A stretch of 64,000 nucleotides of DNA from UBA7957 sp965222695 (GTDB lineage Bacteria; Pseudomonadota; Gammaproteobacteria; Granulosicoccales; Granulosicoccaceae), in contig OZ244967.1 of NCBI GenBank assembly GCA_965222695.1, positions 4,898,001 to 4,962,000 of the forward strand. The letters run 5' to 3'. Shown piece by piece: positions 25,473 to 34,669 of this stretch. The first letter of the stretch is position 1. The number at the start of each line of letters is the position of its first letter. Made by a program: the position numbers and the translations under genes. The notes under the pieces are model-generated. The model was not told the DNA's origin, made no database searches, and was given only the letters and a program-made list of their open reading frames with translations.

Positions 25473-26256
25473 GGTGGATCGGGAAGCGATATTACTTCGG
25501 GAAGATACAGACAGTCGCGTCAATCTGGTTTTGAACAGGCCAGATCAATTCAATGCCTTATCAGAGGAAATGCTGTCCGGGTTACAGGCCCAGTTGTCGG
25601 ATATTGCTTCTGATAAACAGAAAACCGTGGTTGTCATCACCGGAACCGGTAAAGCCTTCTGTGCCGGTCATGATCTCAAGCAGATGCGCGCAAACCCGGA
25701 TCAGGAATATTATCGGAAGCTATTCGCCCAGTGCGCGGATGTCATGCAGACAATCACAAACATGCCGCAGATAGTGATCGCGCGGGTCCAGGGAATTGCA
25801 ACCGCTGCCGGCTGCCAGCTGGTGGCCCAGTGTGATCTTGCGGTATCGGTGGATAAAGCAAAATTCGCGGTATCGGGCATAAATGTCGGGCTGTTTTGCA
25901 GCACGCCGTCGGTTTCCTTAAGCCGCAATGTTTCGCGAAAACGCGCGATGGAAATGCTGGTCACCGGTGATTTTATCGATGCCGCAACCGCTCTTGATTT
26001 CGGATTGATAAATCATGCAGTACCTCCGGATATGCTGGACGCTACGGTTGATCAACTGGTCGACAAAATCTGTGCGAAATCGTCCGCCGCCATATTTCAA
26101 GGGAAGCAGTTGTTCTATAAACAGCTGGAGCAGGATATGCAAACCGCCTATCAGTTATCCGCCGATACTATGGCTTGTAATATGATGAATGACGATGCGG
26201 CGGAAGGTATAGATGCGTTTATGCAGAAACGCAAACCTCAGTGGAAGGGCCAATAA
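25465..26256 (+). CDS. Enoyl-CoA hydratase/isomerase family protein (ECHDC3-like)
   Basis: With ATG 25465 (GGGAGGCGGGAG just upstream) the protein has 263 residues. The crotonase fold is clear: the oxyanion-hole segments are GKAFCAGHDLKQM and ARVQGIATAAGCQLV. The segment GINVGLFCSTPSV is characteristic of the ECHDC3 branch, in which the Glu used by classical hydratases is absent. It may therefore not hydrate enoyl-CoA and could be an isomerase or another acyl-CoA enzyme. It overlaps the merR-type gene and precedes an SDR by 2 bases. Confidence 0.85.
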   Translation: MFEVDREAILLREDTDSRVNLVLNRPDQFNALSEEMLSGLQAQLSDIASDKQKTVVVITGTGKAFCAGHDLKQMRANPDQEYYRKLFAQCADVMQTITNMPQIVIARVQGIATAAGCQLVAQCDLAVSVDKAKFAVSGINVGLFCSTPSVSLSRNVSRKRAMEMLVTGDFIDAATALDFGLINHAVPPDMLDATVDQLVDKICAKSSAAIFQGKQLFYKQLEQDMQTAYQLSADTMACNMMNDDAAEGIDAFMQKRKPQWKGQ

Positions 26257-26258
26257 TT

Positions 26259-27029
26259 ATGCACATTCGCGACAATACTTTTCTGATTTCCGGTGGCGCC
26301 TCCGGCCTGGGCGGAGCGACTGCGGATCTGCTCTGTGAGCTGGGTGCGAATGTTGTATTGATCGACCTCAATTCGGAGCTGGGTGAAGATAAGGCCGAAA
26401 AACTGGGAAGTCGCGCCGTGTACTGCCACGCCGATGTTTGCGACGAAGATGCTGTACAGAAAGCGGTCAACGAGGCTGTCAATAAATATGGCGGCCTCCA
26501 TGGCGTCATAAATTGTGCCGGAATCGTACCGGCATCAAAACTGCTGGACAGGGAAGGCAATCCGCATTCATTGGAACTGTTCTCCAGGGGTATAAATGTC
26601 AATCTCATCGGGACGTTCAACGTCACTCGTCTGGCGGTGGCAGCCATGGTGGATAACCCGCCCAATGAAGACGGCGAACGCGGCGTTGTAATCAATACGG
26701 CATCGATTGCCGCGTTTGACGGACAGATCGGGCAAATCAGTTACTCCGCTTCCAAGGGCGGAGTCGTCGGTATGACCTTACCGCTTGCCCGTGAACTGGC
26801 TCGCCATGGAATAAGGGTGATGACTCTTGCGCCGGGAATTTTTGAAACCCCGATGGTGGCCGGATTGCCCGAGGCCACTCAAAAATCGTTGGGCGAACAG
26901 ATTCCGTTTCCGCCAAGATTGGGAAAGCCACGGGAATATGCAATGCTGGTTCAGCAGATTATTAACAATCCTATGCTGAACGGGGAAGTCATCCGGCTGG
27001 ATGGTGCGATTCGTATGGCGGCCAAGTAA
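26259..27029 (+). CDS. SDR, 3-hydroxyacyl-CoA dehydrogenase type II-like
   Basis: The 256-residue short-chain dehydrogenase has the NAD-binding motif GGASGLGGAT, the catalytic Ser in INTASIAAFDG and the YxxxK pair (YSASK). The sequence pattern is that of HSD17B10-type 3-hydroxyacyl-CoA dehydrogenases, which oxidise short branched 3-hydroxyacyl-CoA. ATG 26259 was preferred over an upstream in-frame codon inside the preceding gene. With the ECHDC3-like protein and MerR regulator it forms a small acyl-CoA operon. Confidence 0.87.
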   Translation: MHIRDNTFLISGGASGLGGATADLLCELGANVVLIDLNSELGEDKAEKLGSRAVYCHADVCDEDAVQKAVNEAVNKYGGLHGVINCAGIVPASKLLDREGNPHSLELFSRGINVNLIGTFNVTRLAVAAMVDNPPNEDGERGVVINTASIAAFDGQIGQISYSASKGGVVGMTLPLARELARHGIRVMTLAPGIFETPMVAGLPEATQKSLGEQIPFPPRLGKPREYAMLVQQIINNPMLNGEVIRLDGAIRMAAK

Positions 27030-27133
27030 TCGACCCGGGAATAGCCATGGCTACGACTGATGGCGTCTTTCTTTGTCACACAAGAATGTGGTGTGGACCT
27101 TAAACTGTTTTTCCCGAGCGGAGGATAAGCACC

Positions 27134-27598
27134 TTGAAAAATACCGCCGCACTTTCCGACTGCCGGCGCTATCGTTTTGCACTCTGGCGTACCTGGGATG
27201 CATCCAAGTCCTACGCTTTGTTTATCGGACTCAATCCGTCGACTGCGGACGAAAAGTCGGATGACCCCACCTTGGTCAGATGTATCAATTATGCAAAACT
27301 GTGGGGTTACGGCGGCGTGTGCATGGCAAATCTGTTTGCTTACAGAGCGACGGATCCGGTGAAAATAAAGGAAGTCAATGATCCCATCGGCAGGGGTAAT
27401 AATATCTGGTTGGCGAAACTGGCGAAGAATGCCGGAATCGTCATTGCCGCCTGGGGAAATCATGGCGCTTACCTGTCCCGTTCGGATGAGGTAAGACAAC
27501 TCTTACCAACCCTGTATTGTTTGAAACTGAATAAGTCAGGAGAACCTGCCCATCCGCTCTATCAAAAGGCTGATATTTTTCCGGCATTGATGGCTTAA
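27134..27598 (+). CDS. DUF1643 domain protein
   Basis: The 154-residue protein matches the DUF1643 family, with the hallmark FIGLNPSTADE, then DPTLVRCINYAKLWGYGG and NLFAYRATDP. The function of this family is unknown; it often occurs in small accessory settings and on phages. Its start is TTG 27134 with GGAGG about ten bases upstream. It stands alone. Confidence 0.85.
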   Translation: MKNTAALSDCRRYRFALWRTWDASKSYALFIGLNPSTADEKSDDPTLVRCINYAKLWGYGGVCMANLFAYRATDPVKIKEVNDPIGRGNNIWLAKLAKNAGIVIAAWGNHGAYLSRSDEVRQLLPTLYCLKLNKSGEPAHPLYQKADIFPALMA

Positions 27599-27721
27599 TG
27601 GTGCACGCTAAAAGCGCGTAGAGACTGTGATGAAAAAAACCTGCCGGAAGCCCTAACCCGGATATTTCATCTACCTGAAGTAGTACATCTCTGGGCATAG
27701 AGTTTCATAAATTCCGGTAGT

Positions 27722-28078
27722 TTACTGACTATTCTGATTTAATATCCCTATTTCTGACAGATTTACCCCAGTATGGGTTGTAGCCCGGACAACTGTTCCA
27801 CTAACAAACGCCATATAAGCGATAGCGCGAATATTCTTCATTCTCTCCGCACTTAAACTATTTTTATTAAAAACAATCCATTTACCATTAAATTCTGTAC
27901 CTTGATGCTGCCTGGTTGGATCTGAGCTTTGATATTCAAGTACAATGCGCAGATGATCGCTATTCCATCCGCCTTCATTTAATTCTACTATTACATCTGT
28001 GCCACATGGGCCAGCGTTAGCGAACCCTGCGAAAGAAAACCCCAATATAGCCGCTATAATTGATACATATTTCTTCAT
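27722..28078 (-). CDS. Small secreted hypothetical protein
   Basis: The 118-residue protein has a clear Sec signal peptide (FAGFANA-GPC, cleavage near residue 22) and a mature part of about 96 residues with one Cys close to the N-terminus. I do not recognise the family. It is lower in GC than its neighbours and stands by itself, so it may be recently acquired. Confidence 0.65.
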   Translation of the reverse strand: MKKYVSIIAAILGFSFAGFANAGPCGTDVIVELNEGGWNSDHLRIVLEYQSSDPTRQHQGTEFNGKWIVFNKNSLSAERMKNIRAIAYMAFVSGTVVRATTHTGVNLSEIGILNQNSQ

Positions 28079-28175
28079 GATCTTTCCTGTGGATGTGATA
28101 CAAGCCCCAAAAGACCAAAATATTGAAAATTATTATCAGACGCTTTCTATAAAGTTGTAGGGAAGAGGAACTTTT

Positions 28176-28751
28176 GTGTTCAATAAACGATATTCAATGA
28201 GAAAAAACATGGCTGGCTTCTTTCATCAAGCGCCCCTTCTTTCCATTAGTGGCACAATGAAAACTAAATCTCTTTGTGCATTGATTTTGCTATCACCAGC
28301 TTGTACTAACGAATTTGACAATAACTTTCAAGACATGTTTAAAGGGCTGCCAGCGAGTTCTGAACAAATCGTTGGTGTGTGGGCTGATCATATTGTACTA
28401 GGAGGGGAAAAAGATTGGCGTAAAGCGGATCTAAGTGGCGATTATTGGGTCTTTCGTGAAGACAATACAGCCGCGCATTATATAAAAGACGTTCATCCGG
28501 ATACCGGTGGGACCTGCTGGAATCATTCAAAAGAAGGAGTTTATCTTGAGAAAGGGACACCCGGTGACTTTGAGCTGTTCGGAAAGCCAAAGAGAATCGA
28601 AATTAATAACGGATTTCTAGTCATGGAAAGAGAAGAAAATCATCCTAATCCTAATGTGCACTATGATTTTTATGTGGGCTCACGCGCTGCCATTTCAGAA
28701 GATAAAATATCACCAGCTTGTCCAGATTCCACTATAACTGGAGAAATTTGA
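28176..28751 (+). CDS. Hypothetical protein, possibly a lipoprotein
   Basis: The frame opens with GTG 28176 behind GGAAGAGG and gives 191 residues. An internal ATG at 28257 would give a 164-residue form starting MKTKSLCALILLSPAC, which looks like a lipoprotein signal with a weak lipobox. The region between the two starts has no clear role, so the shorter form is attractive on protein grounds and the longer on ribosome-binding grounds. The rest has no motif I know. Codon use is AT-rich like the gene at 27722. Confidence 0.6.
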   Translation: MFNKRYSMRKNMAGFFHQAPLLSISGTMKTKSLCALILLSPACTNEFDNNFQDMFKGLPASSEQIVGVWADHIVLGGEKDWRKADLSGDYWVFREDNTAAHYIKDVHPDTGGTCWNHSKEGVYLEKGTPGDFELFGKPKRIEINNGFLVMEREENHPNPNVHYDFYVGSRAAISEDKISPACPDSTITGEI

Positions 28752-29021
28752 TAATAGTGTTGATTTCCTTCTCTCACCAAAGCGAGGGGAAGCCAAATTA
28801 GTCAGCTAATTGTTAAGCCACCTTCGTCAAATCCTCAAGCACTTTCTTATACTACAAAATCCGATACCCCGTATTGTCAGGATGAGTGAACGAACCGTCA
28901 GTTTCGGTGTAGGGTCGAAGAAATTGACCGAAGCTTATGTTTATCTGTTACCGCACAGAGGCAATCCGTACGGAAGCTGATCGAGGATGCGCTGGCGGAA
29001 AGGACGCGGGTACTCGGGCGA
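28752..29021. other. Non-coding stretch, possible remnants
   Basis: No convincing gene is seen here. Together with the cytochrome remnant that follows, it forms a 0.7-kb decayed stretch between an orphan lipoprotein and the MocR gene. Confidence 0.5.
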
Positions 29022-29339
29022 CTATAGCTCTTCTTCCCGAACGACCATTTTCCCCGAGGCAAGACTTTTGTCGAGGTCGGTTTCATCGACATCTTTGTGG
29101 ACCAGATTCTGATGACAGTCGATGCAGGTTGCCCCCTCGGTACGCATTTTCTCGTGTTCCGGTTTTGCTTCTCCTGCCGGTCGTGGGTTTTTATGGCAGC
29201 GCTTGAGATGCATCCGGGCATGATGGGCCATCTCCAGGCGCCGCTTGTTGAACTGCCTGACCGTTGAGTAATCTTCAAACGACCAGCAGCAAAACGCAAA
29301 TACCCAAAGTGGTCGGGAGAAACGGCCAGACCGATCCAA
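29022..29339 (-). pseudogene. Remnant of a NapC/NirT-type multihaem cytochrome c
   Basis: About 105 codons on the minus strand end with the haem-binding motif CIDCH followed by QNLVHK, the usual C-terminal pattern of NapC/NirT/TorC membrane cytochromes. Upstream, QFNKRRLEMAHHARMHLKRCHKN recalls the penultimate haem region, but CxxCH is reduced to RCH. The N-terminal membrane anchor and first haem sites are missing or out of frame. Intact family members pass quinol electrons to periplasmic reductases; this copy cannot. Confidence 0.6.
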
Positions 29340-29463
29340 TGCAACGTTTTTGATACCATCAAATAATAGTCTGATGGCCCTATGAATTTAAGTCTAGAAG
29401 TAGTAGCGTTGGTACTATCATTCTCCGGTATTTACACTTAATCCACAATAGCGGGGGTGTTGC

Positions 29464-30960
29464 ATGCAACTTGCGGTTGAACTCGACCCACTGAACGGCA
29501 AATCCTTGCAAGGTCAATTGTTTGAATCCTTGCGCCGGCTGATTCTAAGCGGGCAACTCAAGGCGGGTACGCCTGTTCCCGCAACGCGGTCGCTGTGCAA
29601 ACAACTCAACGTCTCCCGAAATACCGTATTGCTTGCCTATGAGCGGCTGATCGCCGAGGGGTATCTGGAAACCCGGCCAACCGTGGGAACATTCGTTAGC
29701 TCCAGTCTGCCGGAAGGTTCCCTGCTGCTGCGGGATGATAAGAAGAAGCAGGGAGACCTTGAGCGTCATGCGGCTCGTCACCCGGTGCTGTTTTCCGGCC
29801 GGCACCAGGCGGTGGTCAATCCGAATCATCATCGGCTGGCGGTCGATTTCTGGGTGGGCCGTCCGGACCCGCACTCTTTTCCGATCAAATCCTGGCGCCG
29901 TGGATTGCTGCGAAACCTTGCCAAGGCCGGCTCCAATCTGACCGAATACCGAAACCCTGCGGGGATCGAGAAGTTGCGCCGGGCAATCGCCGGGCATCTT
30001 GGGCCTACCCGGGGCATGACGGTGGATCCCGAACAGGTCGTGGTGGTGAACGGTAGTCAGCAGGCCCTGAATCTGATCGCTCGATTGATGGTGGAAAAGG
30101 GGTCCATAGTCGTCACCGAGTGTCCGTGTTATCAAGGCGCCGCATTTCTGTTCGAGAGTCACGGAGCGCAATTACGGCCGGTGCCTGTCGATCAACACGG
30201 GCTCGATCCCGAGAAACTGCCCCGCGAACCGGTAAGCGTCGTTTACGCAACTCCGTCGCACCAGTACCCGATGGGTGTCACGCTAAACCTGAATCGTCGT
30301 ATGAGACTACTCGACTGGGCTTGGGATACGGGAGCCTATATTATTGAGGACGATTACGACAGTGATTTTCGCTATGTCGGGTCCCCCCTGACCGCCCTGG
30401 CCGGCCTTGATAAGCACGGTTGTGTTTTCTATATGGGCACTTTCTCAAAATCGATCGGGGCCGGGATCCGGTTGGGCTATCTTGTCGTTCCCCGAGAGCT
30501 TGTGGGTCCGGCCCGAACAGCCAAGGCACTGATGGATAACGGCCACGCCTGGCTCGATCAGGCTACCCTCGCTGATTTCATTTCCAGCGGAAGCTTTATG
30601 AGGCATTTACGGCGTATTCGGCATACTTATCAAGTGCGACGGGACTGCCTGGTGGAGGAACTGAACCGTCACTTCGGTGACGTCGTCCTGACCGGTCTGG
30701 AAGGCGGGATGCACCTGATCTGGCACCTGCCTTCCACCTTACCCCGTGCCGAAGAAGTGCAGAATATCGCCGAAGGTGCCGGTGTCGGTATCTACAGCCT
30801 CGGCGCAGGCGCATCCTACAGCTACGACTTTGCGGAATATGATGAGCGGGCATTGATGTTGGGCTACTCTTCCGTATCCGAACCGATGATACGTGACGGA
30901 ATCTCCCGTCTGGCCAAGGCTCTTGAAAACCTGGAAAGTCCGAGGAGTGTTGCGATATAG
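29464..30960 (+). CDS. MocR/PdxR-type regulator (GntR-aminotransferase fusion)
   Basis: The 498-residue protein joins a GntR winged helix (about residues 12-75; QLNVSRNTVLLAYERLIAEGYL) to a type I aminotransferase-like domain (about 120-490). The PLP lysine is K329 (GTFSKSIGAG). MocR proteins sense PLP or amino compounds and usually control a neighbouring gene. Here the neighbours are a cytochrome remnant and a membrane receptor, so the target is not evident; no pdxST pair is present. Confidence 0.9.
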   Translation: MQLAVELDPLNGKSLQGQLFESLRRLILSGQLKAGTPVPATRSLCKQLNVSRNTVLLAYERLIAEGYLETRPTVGTFVSSSLPEGSLLLRDDKKKQGDLERHAARHPVLFSGRHQAVVNPNHHRLAVDFWVGRPDPHSFPIKSWRRGLLRNLAKAGSNLTEYRNPAGIEKLRRAIAGHLGPTRGMTVDPEQVVVVNGSQQALNLIARLMVEKGSIVVTECPCYQGAAFLFESHGAQLRPVPVDQHGLDPEKLPREPVSVVYATPSHQYPMGVTLNLNRRMRLLDWAWDTGAYIIEDDYDSDFRYVGSPLTALAGLDKHGCVFYMGTFSKSIGAGIRLGYLVVPRELVGPARTAKALMDNGHAWLDQATLADFISSGSFMRHLRRIRHTYQVRRDCLVEELNRHFGDVVLTGLEGGMHLIWHLPSTLPRAEEVQNIAEGAGVGIYSLGAGASYSYDFAEYDERALMLGYSSVSEPMIRDGISRLAKALENLESPRSVAI

Positions 30961-31239
30961 CGCGGCGACGGGTGCGTGGAATTCGCCTGACGGGTCCAAT
31001 CCATTCGCTCGGCATCGCCTTTATCGCAGGGAGCATTATTCATGCAACAGGAATGTTAAACGATGATCTCAAAGCGCTTGTTCCGGGAACGCTCCCATTC
31101 TGAATATTTTTTTCTTCCCTATACCGACTTTTTATAGCATTCTTTTATTTCCCGGCTCTTGATATACAACTGCCGTGGCAACAGGCATTGTGTATGTAAA
31201 TAGTGCCGAAGAATCAAACCAAATCATGGCCCACACAGG

Positions 31240-32973
31240 ATGAATACCGCTATGCGTAAGCTCATGACTCAATTAAGTATCGGAGAAAAAATCGGAATCG
31301 GTTTCGGTCTGGTCGGACTGCTGTTTCTGATCGTGATCTGGCAGTACCAGTCCACGTTGAACCGTTCCCTGACGGACTACAAAGTCCTGCAAAATATCGA
31401 GATGCCAAAAAAGGATCAAATTCTGGCCATAGAAACGAATTTTTTGCGGGCCAGGCTGGCGGAGCAGGCATTCAGAAACGGACGCGATCCTCAAACCGCG
31501 CAAGCGGTATACCGGCATATAGGGAATGCTCTGAAGAATGCGGAAGCCTTGTCTCAACCGGAACAGGGGCCGGGGCCGGCCAATGCCGGCGGCGAGATAA
31601 GAGGATTACTTGAAGACTATGGAGAACATTTCAAAGCGGTAGATGCCGCCTGGGTAAGTAAAGGCATTAACGAGAATTCCGGTCTGCAGGGTTCTTTTCG
31701 CGAAGCTGCCCATGATTTGCAGGCGTTGGCGGGGAATCTGAATACCGATCATATTTATTTGAGTCTGTTGCAGATCCGACGTGCTGAGAAGGATCTGGGT
31801 TTGCGGCGTGAAACCCAGTATCAGCAGCGTGTTTACGAACTGATCGGCCGATTTGAAATACAAGTGCGTGAATCCGAGCTGCTGCCGCAGGTAAAGCAGC
31901 AGCTGTTATCGGAGATGGCTGGCTACAAAAAAGAATTTACGGATTATTCACGGCACGTGCTAGAGGGGGGTGATCTGCGTCAGGGCATAGGACCTTATCG
32001 GGACGCTGCTCACCGGGTAGAGGATCTGATCAATCAATATTACGTATCGGATCTGGAGCGGGATGTACTGCAGCTCCGGAGGCGGGAAAAGGACTATCTG
32101 TTGCGCGCAGATGCGGAATACATCGATATGACTTTGAATCAGTTGCAACTGATCAGTGATCGTATCCGGTCCAGCAAGGCTTCGGACGAATACCAGAAAA
32201 AGTTTGAAGCTCTACTAAACCAATACCGGGAAGATTTTCTTTCTTTAGTGGAACAAAACCGCAAAATCGATCAACTGACCGGGCAAATGGAAATTGCTGC
32301 GGAAAATGTTGCAAACCTGGTAAAGGATAAAGTGCAAGAGGCCAACGTTGCCATGAATAATACAGCTCAGGCAATCACTCTCAAGGCGGAACAGCGAACC
32401 GACTGGATGCATTTGCTGATAGTTCTGGCTTTGGCCCTGGGAGTCTATTTCGCGATTAAAATAACCTCCCATATTGTAAATTCAGTGCGCCGGATGGCGG
32501 CAGTGCTCGAACGCCTTACCTTTACTGAAATGGTTGAAGCGGTTCCGCACGTAGAAGGGGGCCGGGATGAAATCAACGAAATGGCGGGGTATCTGAACAC
32601 GCTCTCCGAACACCGGAACCGGCTTGTAAATTGGTGGAAAAATTCAATGACTGAGGCCGATGCCTGCCGCGAATTGCAGTCCGTTCTCGAAAAACTGGAT
32701 TATCCCGGAGAAGAGTCCGGCGAGGAAGCCCTCAAAGCGGAATTGCTGGATGCTTTAGCGGTTAAAAAACGCCTGATTTCCAATGAGTTTAATGAGATTG
32801 ATGAGCAAACCGAAAAAATCCTCAACGCATCCGCCATGCTGAGGCGGCCGAGCGTTTCCCGCCGGGATATAGACGAGCATGGTAAAGCCATACACCATTC
32901 GGCAGAAATGATCCTCAAGAGTATCAATATGCTGACGTTTGAATCAAAACGTACTGCGCAGGCCTCGGCGTGA
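31240..32973 (+). CDS. Orphan HBM-type membrane receptor without a recognised output domain
   Basis: The 577-residue protein has a first membrane helix (about 18-40), a long periplasmic helical part (about 42-388), a second helix (about 391-413) and a cytoplasmic part of some 160 residues. The periplasmic part contains two related blocks, IRRAEKDLGLRRETQY (about 170) and LRRREKDYLLRADAEY (about 275), the hallmark of the helical bimodular (HBM) sensor found in chemoreceptors. The cytoplasmic part begins like a HAMP domain, but no methyl-accepting hairpin, kinase, GGDEF or EAL motif follows. The partner is unknown. Confidence 0.75.
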   Translation: MNTAMRKLMTQLSIGEKIGIGFGLVGLLFLIVIWQYQSTLNRSLTDYKVLQNIEMPKKDQILAIETNFLRARLAEQAFRNGRDPQTAQAVYRHIGNALKNAEALSQPEQGPGPANAGGEIRGLLEDYGEHFKAVDAAWVSKGINENSGLQGSFREAAHDLQALAGNLNTDHIYLSLLQIRRAEKDLGLRRETQYQQRVYELIGRFEIQVRESELLPQVKQQLLSEMAGYKKEFTDYSRHVLEGGDLRQGIGPYRDAAHRVEDLINQYYVSDLERDVLQLRRREKDYLLRADAEYIDMTLNQLQLISDRIRSSKASDEYQKKFEALLNQYREDFLSLVEQNRKIDQLTGQMEIAAENVANLVKDKVQEANVAMNNTAQAITLKAEQRTDWMHLLIVLALALGVYFAIKITSHIVNSVRRMAAVLERLTFTEMVEAVPHVEGGRDEINEMAGYLNTLSEHRNRLVNWWKNSMTEADACRELQSVLEKLDYPGEESGEEALKAELLDALAVKKRLISNEFNEIDEQTEKILNASAMLRRPSVSRRDIDEHGKAIHHSAEMILKSINMLTFESKRTAQASA

Positions 32974-33008
32974 CGGGATAAAAGCCGCCATGGTGGTGCA
33001 TCTGTACC

Positions 33009-33147
33009 TTATCTAAAACTATGATGCTCCATGTAAGTCCGAATGTGATGTTTACAGATGGTGCTGAAAATATCGACGATGCGTGAACGCCTGCGGCCGT
33101 CCGGATAGGCTATGACGATGCTGGGATTGATCACCGCGTCCGCCAGA
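33009..33147 (-). pseudogene. 3' remnant of an unidentified gene cut by a repeat
   Basis: On the minus strand an open frame of 46 codons ends in TAA and contains ADAVINPSIVIAYPDGRRR, which looks like genuine protein. It is interrupted exactly where the inverted-repeat end TCTAAGAGCCTGTTCAAAAT begins. The missing 5' part is not seen on the other side. The family is not recognised. Confidence 0.4.
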
Positions 33148-33166
33148 GATTTTGAACAGGCTCTTA
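33148..33166. repeat. Solo end of the TTA-flanked element
   Basis: GATTTTGAACAGGCTC followed by TTA (33164-33166) is identical over 16 bases to the end at 1781-1796 and close to the right end of the full 160-bp element at 2717. Confidence 0.6.
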
Positions 33167-33444
33167 GAGTCTCCTTCGGTCGACGTAGTGGATATACGGG
33201 AGGTTAAAGCGTATCGTATTGACAAACGTACAGCCATAATTTAGCGGCGAAAATCCTTTGCCGCTATTATCAGCATTCAAAGCTTTTGTCGCAGAGATAC
33301 AAGATCGCTGTGAAGAACCACCGGACGCCGTGGAGATTGAAACCTTGGGCTCCTCCCGGTTCATTGCATCCTAATTTATCAGATGGATGGACCACTATCA
33401 CTCTGTCCAGGTGATATTGGCGGATCCCGCGAGTCACAAAGGGT

Positions 33445-34182
33445 TTAGCCAATACTTAAGTACCTCAGCAGCTCTTTCAAATCAGTGATGCAATGGGATT
33501 GACGGGAGCGCATATCAGGGCCTCTATCGAGTAACAGGCAGTCTATTCCGGCTGATCGGGCACCCCAATAGTCGGCCGACTCGCTGTCACCAACATGGAT
33601 AACACGTGAACTGTCCGTATCGGCGTATTCCAGAGCCAGTTGGAAAATGCCCGGATTCGGTTTTGCATATCCGGCCCTGGATGAGTATACGATTCGATCC
33701 AAGTACCGATCGAGCTTAAGGTCTTTAAGTATGTTCTCCAGGCGGGAATCAAAATTGGAAACAACGATTGCACTTGCTCCACTGTCGCTCAGTTGTTGTA
33801 ATACGTGCTTAACTTCGGAGTATGTTTTCCAGGCGTCGCCCTTGGCATAGTAGGAATAGAGCCGGTCAAAATAATCATCAAAACGATTAAAATCGAGTTC
33901 ATCCCTATATATAACCTGAGCCACCAGTCTATACCACCATCGATACTCCTGCTGATGCAGTTGCGCTTCGGTTTCAAACGAGAAAGCCAAATCCGGCATT
34001 GATGTAAATGCTGCCGAGAAGCGTTCCGAAAGTTTCTTGGTTTCGAGATTCACGCCAAAATCCCGGGCGATTCGCGAGTAAGTGCCGGAGACCGATTCGA
34101 GCGGTTTAATGAGGGTCCCCGCAGCATCCAGAAATACGGTACATTTATTCTGGTTTTTCCCGGGGCTTTTGCTGCTGTTCAT
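33445..34182 (-). CDS. HAD-superfamily hydrolase (HDHD3-like)
   Basis: The 245-residue protein is a haloacid-dehalogenase family hydrolase. Motif I is FLDAAGTLIKP, with the nucleophile Asp but Ala in place of the second Asp, as is common in the HDHD3 group. Motif II is VVSNFDSR, motif III the Lys in AGYAKPNPGIF, and motif IV GDSESADYWGARSAG. It probably acts on a small phosphorylated compound. The start overlaps the stop of the upstream thiamine-binding-like gene by four bases, so both are cotranscribed. Confidence 0.85.
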   Translation of the reverse strand: MNSSKSPGKNQNKCTVFLDAAGTLIKPLESVSGTYSRIARDFGVNLETKKLSERFSAAFTSMPDLAFSFETEAQLHQQEYRWWYRLVAQVIYRDELDFNRFDDYFDRLYSYYAKGDAWKTYSEVKHVLQQLSDSGASAIVVSNFDSRLENILKDLKLDRYLDRIVYSSRAGYAKPNPGIFQLALEYADTDSSRVIHVGDSESADYWGARSAGIDCLLLDRGPDMRSRQSHCITDLKELLRYLSIG

Positions 34183-34481
34183 TCCGGCCGTTTTGCAATG
34201 ACGCTATCCAGCTTTTCAGCCATTCGCTGATCACGATCCACGCGCGTTCCCACTTGAATGCAAGTGTGTATCCGAAACACCCCTTTTTCATGGACCAGCT
34301 CGTGGCATTTTTTCAATGCGGCAAAGACTTCATCCCATTCGCCTTCGATATTGGTGCTATTGCAATTGACGTCAAACGTCAGACCGGATGCTTCGAGCAA
34401 TCTCTCGATAGCGGCGACATAGGGGGAAACAGAAAGTCCCGATCCGATGGGTACCAGCGTAAAACCGGCGATGGCATGCAT
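34179..34481 (-). CDS. MTH1187/YkoF-type thiamine-binding family protein (DUF77)
   Basis: The 100-residue protein matches the MTH1187 family, small ferredoxin-fold proteins of which some bind thiamine: GFTLVPIGSGLSVSPYVAAI at the start and FDVNCNSTNIEGEWDEVF in the middle are typical. It leads a two-gene operon with the HAD hydrolase; a phosphatase for a thiamine-related compound would fit but is inference. Confidence 0.85.
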   Translation of the reverse strand: MHAIAGFTLVPIGSGLSVSPYVAAIERLLEASGLTFDVNCNSTNIEGEWDEVFAALKKCHELVHEKGVFRIHTCIQVGTRVDRDQRMAEKLDSVIAKRPE

Positions 34482-34669
34482 ATTTACCTCATATTTTTTT
34501 GATTGAGTTGAATGTCCTGACGGATTGTAGCTTGTGTCAGCATGCCGATTTTGTCAATCATTGTGCCGCATATGCATGGGCTCTCGGCTACAAATAATCC
34601 GCCATTTCCTGTATCTTACGCCATTCGTCCACAAGCAGATTTTCAAGCACAGAGTAGACCCGTAATACC

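Larger units (their letters stand above)
32974..33444. other. Intergenic region with gene remnant and element end
   Basis: These 471 bases contain the truncated frame at 33009-33147 and the element end at 33148-33166. The rest (33167-33444) shows no convincing gene; short open frames there on the minus strand have no family resemblance I can see. Confidence 0.5.
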
